Below are positions 54,407 to 59,137 of a stretch of DNA of 59,137 nucleotides, piece by piece. A program made the position numbers and the translations under genes. The DNA is from SAR202 cluster bacterium Io17-Chloro-G4 (lineage in GTDB: Bacteria > Chloroflexota > Dehalococcoidia > Lucifugimonadales > UBA3495): NCBI GenBank assembly GCA_002816455.1, contig MUCR01000034.1, forward strand, positions 1-59,137, in the 5' to 3' direction. The first letter of the stretch is position 1. Each line of letters begins with the position of its first letter. The notes under the pieces were generated by a model that worked only from the letters and a program-made list of their open reading frames with translations, ran no database searches and had not been told where the DNA came from.

Positions 54407-55459
54407 GTGCTGGAGAAGCCCGTGGCTGAATCCCCCTGGTGGCGGTCTCTTAGCAACCCTCGGTTATTGGGGACGCGCCTTAGCAGCAACGTAGAACTAC
54501 TAATCAACTTCATAGTTGTTGTGGCCACGATAGTTTTCATACTATCGCAGGGGTCTGGTTTTGGCATACGCATTGCACAGTTATTTGCGATATTTGCCAT
54601 CTTGGCAGTCAGCCTAAATCTAGTCATCGGGTACACTGGCCTCTTATCATTGGCCCACGTTGCCTTCTTTGGCGTCGGGGCGTACAGCGTGGCCATACTC
54701 ACCACTGACGCCGCCTACGAACAGGTACCGGGACATATACCCCACTTTGGCTTGTCCTTTTTTACTGCGCTGTTTGTTGGGATGGCTATCACTGGGGTAG
54801 TGGCTCTTTTCGTCGGCGGAGTACTGAGCCGATTCCGCGACGACATTTTTGTCCTCGTGTCTGTCGGCTTTGCTGTCATCAGCCATAGAATTTTTCTTTT
54901 TTGGCAACCGGTCACCAGAGGCCCCTTCGGCATCCACGCAATCGCGAAGCCGGAGGTAGGTGGGATGGTTATTGACAGTAGATTGGAATTTCTCTTTTTG
55001 ACACTAGCCTTTCTGGTTATAGTTTTCCTGATCTCATGGCTAATTGTCCGCAGCTCCTTTGGAAGAGTACTGATGGCCATTAGAGAGGATGAACAGGCTA
55101 TCGAAGTGTTTGGGTACAAAGCTCGTTACTTCAAGTTGACCATCTGGGTAATTTCGGCCATGATGGCGGCTCTCGCTGGCGGTATTACTGCCAGCGAGCA
55201 GACATTTATCGACCCCCAATCTTTCGTGTTGCTGGAATCCATTCTTTTGGTAACCATTGTCATTCTGGGAGGACTGGGCACTCTGTGGGGCTCTCTCTTA
55301 GGGGCGCTGGTCTTTGTCTTGCTTAACGAAGGCATGCGGTTCGTACCGTTTTTGCCCGGTGAGCTCATTGGTCAAGCACGATTAGCAATTTTAGGAATTG
55401 TGATTGTCTTGCTCATGTTGTTCAGGCCACAAGGCTTGGTGGGAAGATTTAAATTATGA
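54407..55459 (+). CDS. livM: ABC permease LivM-type
   Basis: A 350-residue permease with an N-terminal extension and about nine helices. The family pattern LNLVIGYTGLLSLAHVAFFGVGAYSVAIL (about 66-94) and the loop SFGRVLMAIREDEQAIEVFGY match LivM. It starts with GTG at 54407, four bases after the livH stop, with GAGGAGGTAGGCAG upstream. Its stop overlaps the start of livG (ATGA). Confidence 0.92.
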   Translation: MLEKPVAESPWWRSLSNPRLLGTRLSSNVELLINFIVVVATIVFILSQGSGFGIRIAQLFAIFAILAVSLNLVIGYTGLLSLAHVAFFGVGAYSVAILTTDAAYEQVPGHIPHFGLSFFTALFVGMAITGVVALFVGGVLSRFRDDIFVLVSVGFAVISHRIFLFWQPVTRGPFGIHAIAKPEVGGMVIDSRLEFLFLTLAFLVIVFLISWLIVRSSFGRVLMAIREDEQAIEVFGYKARYFKLTIWVISAMMAALAGGITASEQTFIDPQSFVLLESILLVTIVILGGLGTLWGSLLGALVFVLLNEGMRFVPFLPGELIGQARLAILGIVIVLLMLFRPQGLVGRFKL

Positions 55460-56217
55460 GCGAAGCAGGTAAACAGCAGGACAATGAATTTGCGATACAA
55501 ACCCGTGGGCTATTGAAGCAATTTGCCAGCGTCCGTGCGATCAACAACTTGTCCATAGCGCTTCCCAGAGAGGGCATCACAAGCATCGTGGGACCCAACG
55601 GCTCTGGGAAATCAACCCTCATCAACCTACTGAGCGGCACATTGCCCATCGACGAGGGCCTGGTAATCATCGAGGGGATGAGCCTGAGGGCGATTCTGCC
55701 CTATGACAGCCCTAACCACGGGATCACCAGGACATTCCAAGAGGTTCGGCTGTTCGACCAGATGACGGTATTGGACAACCTCTTAGTGATACTGACAAAA
55801 CGAGAAGTTTTTGGGTCTCTCTTCGAACCGCCTCGCGCCAGCTACAGGAACCGAGCGAGGCAGCTCCTGGACAGCGTAGGACTTTGGGACAAACGGCAAG
55901 ACATGGCTGCGAATCTTTCCTATGGGCAGCGCAAACTTCTGGAGGTGTCCCGGGCCCTGGCGATGGACGTCCAGATATATCTCTTTGATGAGCCTTTCGC
56001 CGGTCTCTTTCCGGCAATGCTCGAGCGGGTGAAAGGACTGTTGGAGGGATTGAGGAGAGAGCGGAAAACGATCATATTCATTGAGCACAACATGGATCTA
56101 ATCCGGCAGCTTTCGGATTATACGTTCGTATTGGACAGCGGGGAGTTGTTGGCCGAAGGCGAAGTCCAAGAGGTATTAGCCAAGCCGGAAGTCATTGAAG
56201 CGTATTTGGGCACGTAG
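55456..56217 (+). CDS. livG: ABC transporter ATPase LivG-type
   Basis: A 253-residue ATPase. Walker A is VGPNGSGKST (about 46-55), the ABC signature is LSYGQRKLLE, Walker B is IYLFDEPFAGL and the switch His is in IIFIEHNMD. Together with LivF it drives the two permeases. The start overlaps the end of livM by four bases (ATGA). Confidence 0.95.
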   Translation: MSEAGKQQDNEFAIQTRGLLKQFASVRAINNLSIALPREGITSIVGPNGSGKSTLINLLSGTLPIDEGLVIIEGMSLRAILPYDSPNHGITRTFQEVRLFDQMTVLDNLLVILTKREVFGSLFEPPRASYRNRARQLLDSVGLWDKRQDMAANLSYGQRKLLEVSRALAMDVQIYLFDEPFAGLFPAMLERVKGLLEGLRRERKTIIFIEHNMDLIRQLSDYTFVLDSGELLAEGEVQEVLAKPEVIEAYLGT

Positions 56218-56219
56218 CC

Positions 56220-56945
56220 ATGAGTAACCAAGCGCTCTTGGAGCTAGAGGAAGTTACGGTTCGATACGGCGGTGTTGTTGCGCTGGACAGTGTCTCATTG
56301 GGGCTGGGCGAAGGTGAAATCGTCGCCTTAATGGGTCCTAATGGAGCTGGCAAATCGACGGTGCTAAAGGCTGTCTTCGGACTGGCGCCGGTGGTGTCGG
56401 GAACGATTTCTTGGCGCCAGGCTGTTTTGGACGTTGCCGCCCATCAGGTAGTAAAACTGGGTGTTGCCTTCGTGCCCCAGGGTAGGCGAGTTTTCACTCA
56501 ACTGACGATCACAGAAAATCTTGAGATGGGCTGTCTATATTTAAAGGACAAAGAAGAGAAAAAGAGGAGATTGCACGAGACAATGGAGCTATTCCCTGTT
56601 CTGTACGAGAAGCGGCAGGAAAAGGCGAGCGCAATGTCCGGTGGAGAGCAGCAGATGCTTGCCATCGGCAGAGGCTTAATGGCAGACCCCAAAGCGCTGC
56701 TCCTAGATGAACCTACATTAGGTCTGGCGCCAATAATCGTGAAAGAAATGCTCGAAAAGATCGTTGAGATAAAAGAAAAGCGCAACACCTCGATATTAGT
56801 GGTCGAACACAACATCCGGAGCATACTAGACGTCGCCTCCCGGGTCTACGTGCTGGATAAGGGGAGAGTTGCCCACGACGGCTCTCCTGACTCAGTTCAG
56901 CAGAGCGACATTCTTACTAAAGTCTTCCTAGGCGCTGTGGAGTGA
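56220..56945 (+). CDS. livF: ABC transporter ATPase LivF-type
   Basis: A 241-residue ATPase. Walker A GPNGAGKST (about 40-48), signature MSGGEQQML, Walker B ALLLDEPTLGLAP and switch His in LVVEHNIRS. The sequence includes QGRRVFTQLTITENLEMG, typical of LivF. It starts two bases after livG and ends the operon. Confidence 0.95.
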   Translation: MSNQALLELEEVTVRYGGVVALDSVSLGLGEGEIVALMGPNGAGKSTVLKAVFGLAPVVSGTISWRQAVLDVAAHQVVKLGVAFVPQGRRVFTQLTITENLEMGCLYLKDKEEKKRRLHETMELFPVLYEKRQEKASAMSGGEQQMLAIGRGLMADPKALLLDEPTLGLAPIIVKEMLEKIVEIKEKRNTSILVVEHNIRSILDVASRVYVLDKGRVAHDGSPDSVQQSDILTKVFLGAVE

Positions 56946-57095
56946 CTTTATTTCCGAAAAAATGATATGACGCCTCACAAGGATGGAGAACCAGTTATTT
57001 TAAGAAACCTTAGCCATATTCAGTGAGTTGCAGATAACCAGAGGGTAGCCCCTTACTCGCACCAATAGAGCGCTAGTTAAAGAGGAGAACCGGGT

Positions 57096-58106
57096 ATGCA
57101 GTTCGGTCACTTGATGCTATGTGACCAGAGGGAGGGGATTTCTTCCAGAGTCCGGTACGAACAAATGATGGAAGAGGTTCGTCTCATGGACAAGCTGGGA
57201 TATTGGTCTGTATGGTTTGCGGAACACCATTTTGACGGCTATGCCCTAATTCCAGACGCCTTAATGGCGTGCGCTGCGGCAGCAAGGGAGACTCATAACA
57301 TCCTTCTAGGAGCCGGTGTCGTTGTGCTGCCCTTCCATCACCCCATCCGGGTGGCTGAGCAAGCTGCCATGGTAGATTGCCTGAGCGGTGGACGGCTACT
57401 CTTGGGCATCGGAAGGGGCTATCAACCCCACGAATTCACTGGCTTTGGTCAGAGTCTGGACGAGAGTCAAGCGCGGTACGATCAAGCATTAGGAGTTTTG
57501 GTACGTGCCTTGAACGACCGCAACTTTTCTTATGACAGCGGAGGCATGTGGCGAGGAGAGCAGGTTACCGCATGGCCCAAACCCGTGCAATGTCCCATGC
57601 CCATGTGGGGAGCGGCCATCAGCGAGGCATCCTTCCAAAGGTTTGGCGAGCTGGGTTGGCCCATATTGAGTTTTCCTTCCAGCACACCTCCTGAAAAATT
57701 GAAGCATCAGTTTGACCTCTACCGTGAAACCTACACCCAGCATGGTCATCCTTTGGAGAACATGCGGATTGCGGCCACCATGTTTACCTTCGTTTCTAAG
57801 AACGCCGATGAAGGCAATCTGATATTTGAACGGGCTATGGGCAAATATTTTGGTCATTTGGACTCCCTCACTCGGTCCGCTGAGGCCCAACAGCGACTTT
57901 ACGACCGGTTGCCCACCACCGCACGCCTTTCAGGAGACCCTCATCAGGTAGTCGAAAGTCTTCGAGAAATCCGTAACTACCTGGGAATCACTGACGTAAT
58001 CAACGTCACCCACTTCGCTGGAGACTTGACCCACGAACAAACTCTCAATTCCATCGAACTCTTCTCACGTGAGGTAATACCAGCGTTCTCTGAAGACTCT
58101 GGATAA
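57096..58106 (+). CDS. LLM class flavin-dependent oxidoreductase
   Basis: A 336-residue luciferase-like protein similar in layout to the one at 17729-18742. Family marks are GYWSVWFAEHHFDGYALIPDALM, VVVLPFHHPIRVAEQAAMVDCLSGGRLLLGIGRGYQPHEFTGFG and, near the middle, PMPMWGAAISEASF. It probably uses FMN with NADH or F420. It lies 150 bases after the transporter operon on the same strand, so it may act on the imported compound. AGAGGAGAACCGGGT precedes the ATG. Confidence 0.92.
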   Translation: MQFGHLMLCDQREGISSRVRYEQMMEEVRLMDKLGYWSVWFAEHHFDGYALIPDALMACAAAARETHNILLGAGVVVLPFHHPIRVAEQAAMVDCLSGGRLLLGIGRGYQPHEFTGFGQSLDESQARYDQALGVLVRALNDRNFSYDSGGMWRGEQVTAWPKPVQCPMPMWGAAISEASFQRFGELGWPILSFPSSTPPEKLKHQFDLYRETYTQHGHPLENMRIAATMFTFVSKNADEGNLIFERAMGKYFGHLDSLTRSAEAQQRLYDRLPTTARLSGDPHQVVESLREIRNYLGITDVINVTHFAGDLTHEQTLNSIELFSREVIPAFSEDSG

Positions 58107-58375
58107 ACCAAAGCCAGAAACATTTATTCTTTTCAATATCGACGGAAGCTATGCTATTGCATTGCCCGTCGGCAACGCCCGCAGGCCTCCTGTCCAAGTT
58201 AATGCCACCAACACCGCCAGTCCGTGTTTCCAGTGTAGTTCGACTCTCCCCCGTCTCCACCAGCGCATGGCGGCTATTGCGCGCCTACACGCACTTTCCA
58301 CATTGAATCTAACACTTCCTGATTAACCGTAGTCGGTGGGTGATCCCGAAATATTTTGCCCCGGCTTCTAGAAAA
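58107..58375. other. Right end of inserted block, no gene seen
   Basis: 269 bases between the LLM stop and the broken portal N-terminal half. I see no RNA gene or convincing ORF. The base composition is pyrimidine-rich on the + strand in 58190-58265 (CTCTCCCCCGTCTCC). Confidence 0.4.
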
Positions 58376-59137
58376 CTAGGGCAATTGTTTTTTCTCTGGG
58401 AAACTCAAATATCTTTTTGTTAGTGTGCTCATCCGCTGCGCGAACCCCAAGGTCTTGATGTCGCGAACGAAGCTGGCGATTGCCGGGCGATGAGCGTTGG
58501 CGGGGCCACGGTAGCGGGCTTCCCAGAGGTTGTAAAAATCTTCAATCTCGTTGTCGGTCATGGACTCGTTGGTCAGCAGGACAAAATCGGGTTGGGCCGA
58601 ATTGCGGAGAAAATTGCGGTTAAACCGGAGTGCGTCTTTGCCCATGTCCACGGCCATGCGGACCGGCGCCACAGGTGAGAGGCCAGCGAACTCTTCCAAT
58701 GGATTGAAATAACGCAACCATACGACCTCATCGGCGGTGTAGGGAACGGGACCGTTGGCCCCCATATATACAAACCCCCGGATGTACTGTTTTTTGTCTG
58801 GAACTACGTTCACCCGGTCAGGACGTAAGGGCCATATTTCCCACCCCCCTTGTTCATCCTTCTCCAGCGCCCAATAAGCGGAGCCCCAAAGACTGAGGTA
58901 AATCTCGGTGGCCCGCCAAAGGTCTCCCCGGGTATACCAAGGATTAACTCGGTCCATGAGTCGTTGCAATGGATGGCCGGCGCCCACGGGCTGTAGGCTT
59001 CCGTCCGGTTCACGGCGGTGCGCCACCAATTGTGGGCGGCTCAATGCTTCGGCGCGGAGACGAACAGCGGCGTATACCGACACGGAGCTTGCGTAATACT
59101 CAGCGTACTCGGTCCTAGACCACCCTGCGGCGGTCCC
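58376..59137 (-). pseudogene. HK97-type phage portal, N-terminal fragment (runs off edge)
   Basis: At least 253 codons of a portal N-terminal part. The frame stays open to the window edge (YYASSVSVYAAVRLRAEAL before SRPQL), so the true start lies outside. Portal features include the VYAAVRLRAEALSRPQLV start, HPLQRLMDRVNPWYTRGDLW, LPRD-like ALEKDEQGGWEIWPLRPDRV and LRNSAQPDFVLLTNE. After KTLGFAQR the sequence turns to MSTLTKRYLSFPEKKQLP and a stop, which is not portal-like. The C-terminal half lies at 47315-47866. Confidence 0.85.
58446..58456. repeat. 11-bp direct repeat at right end of the 10.6-kb block
   Basis: CCCAAGGTCTT, identical to 47841-47851 and in the same orientation, at the point where the portal reading stops being portal-like. 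Confidence 0.65.

Overview
The window looks like a chromosomal segment of a Chloroflexota bacterium, most likely of the SAR202 / Dehalococcoidia type. This rests on gene content: an F-type ATP synthase operon followed by rex, lipoproteins with a long Val/Glu/Lys linker after the lipobox, and many catabolic paralogues (two luciferase-like flavin oxidoreductases, tandem SMP-30 proteins, NIPSNAP, VOC, fumarylacetoacetate hydrolase). No rRNA or tRNA gene was found, so the taxonomy is inference.

Positions 1-14,200 are mostly housekeeping: a Lon-like protease, a bifunctional-nuclease family protein, the complete ATP synthase operon (atpI/Z-a-c-b-delta-alpha-gamma-beta-epsilon), convergent rex, a YlxP-like protein, an alpha/beta hydrolase and a zinc-ribbon protein. 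A sigma70-type promoter just upstream of the atp operon has a good candidate Rex operator over its -10 box. This suggests that NADH/NAD+ sensing by the neighbouring rex gene product controls ATP synthase expression.

Positions 14,190-31,000 hold a membrane-anchored HdrD-like Fe-S reductase and two genes that are readable only if an internal TGA is decoded as selenocysteine: a GrdB-like protein with UxxC and a UGSC-motif protein. Each TGA is followed by a small hairpin in the range expected for a bacterial SECIS. Around them are an LLM flavoprotein, a fumarylacetoacetate hydrolase and a 395-residue partner of the UGSC gene. Then come an M16 peptidase, an MBL-fold hydrolase, a PIN toxin-antitoxin pair, uvrA, an HTH/MazF-type pair, a BtpA-like protein and a class III aminotransferase.

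Positions 31,000-47,300 are accessory catabolism: an FAD/Fe-S D-lactate or glycolate dehydrogenase-like fusion carrying an in-frame DNA repeat, a CMD-family protein, duplicated SMP-30 genes, VOC, NIPSNAP, a class V aminotransferase, cupin, dienelactone hydrolase, a PuuE-like allantoinase, an S9 peptidase, an AllA-like ureidoglycolate lyase, an NHL propeller and an MFS transporter. PuuE-like and AllA-like genes together point to ureide (purine) breakdown.

Positions 47,300-59,137 contain the most unusual arrangement. The C-terminal half of an HK97-type phage portal gene lies at 47,315-47,866 and an N-terminal half lies at 58,376 to the right edge, on the same strand. Together they make about one portal. 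They are separated by a 10.6 kb block with a DUF1989 gene, an old-yellow-enzyme type reductase, a complete branched-chain amino-acid-type ABC transporter and an LLM flavoprotein. An 11-bp direct repeat marks the two break points. No recombinase was found in the block.

Dispersed hairpin repeats occur throughout (a CCCCCTTTACGAAAGGGGG-type family in four places, a 96-bp tandem family, and perfect inverted repeats at gene ends).
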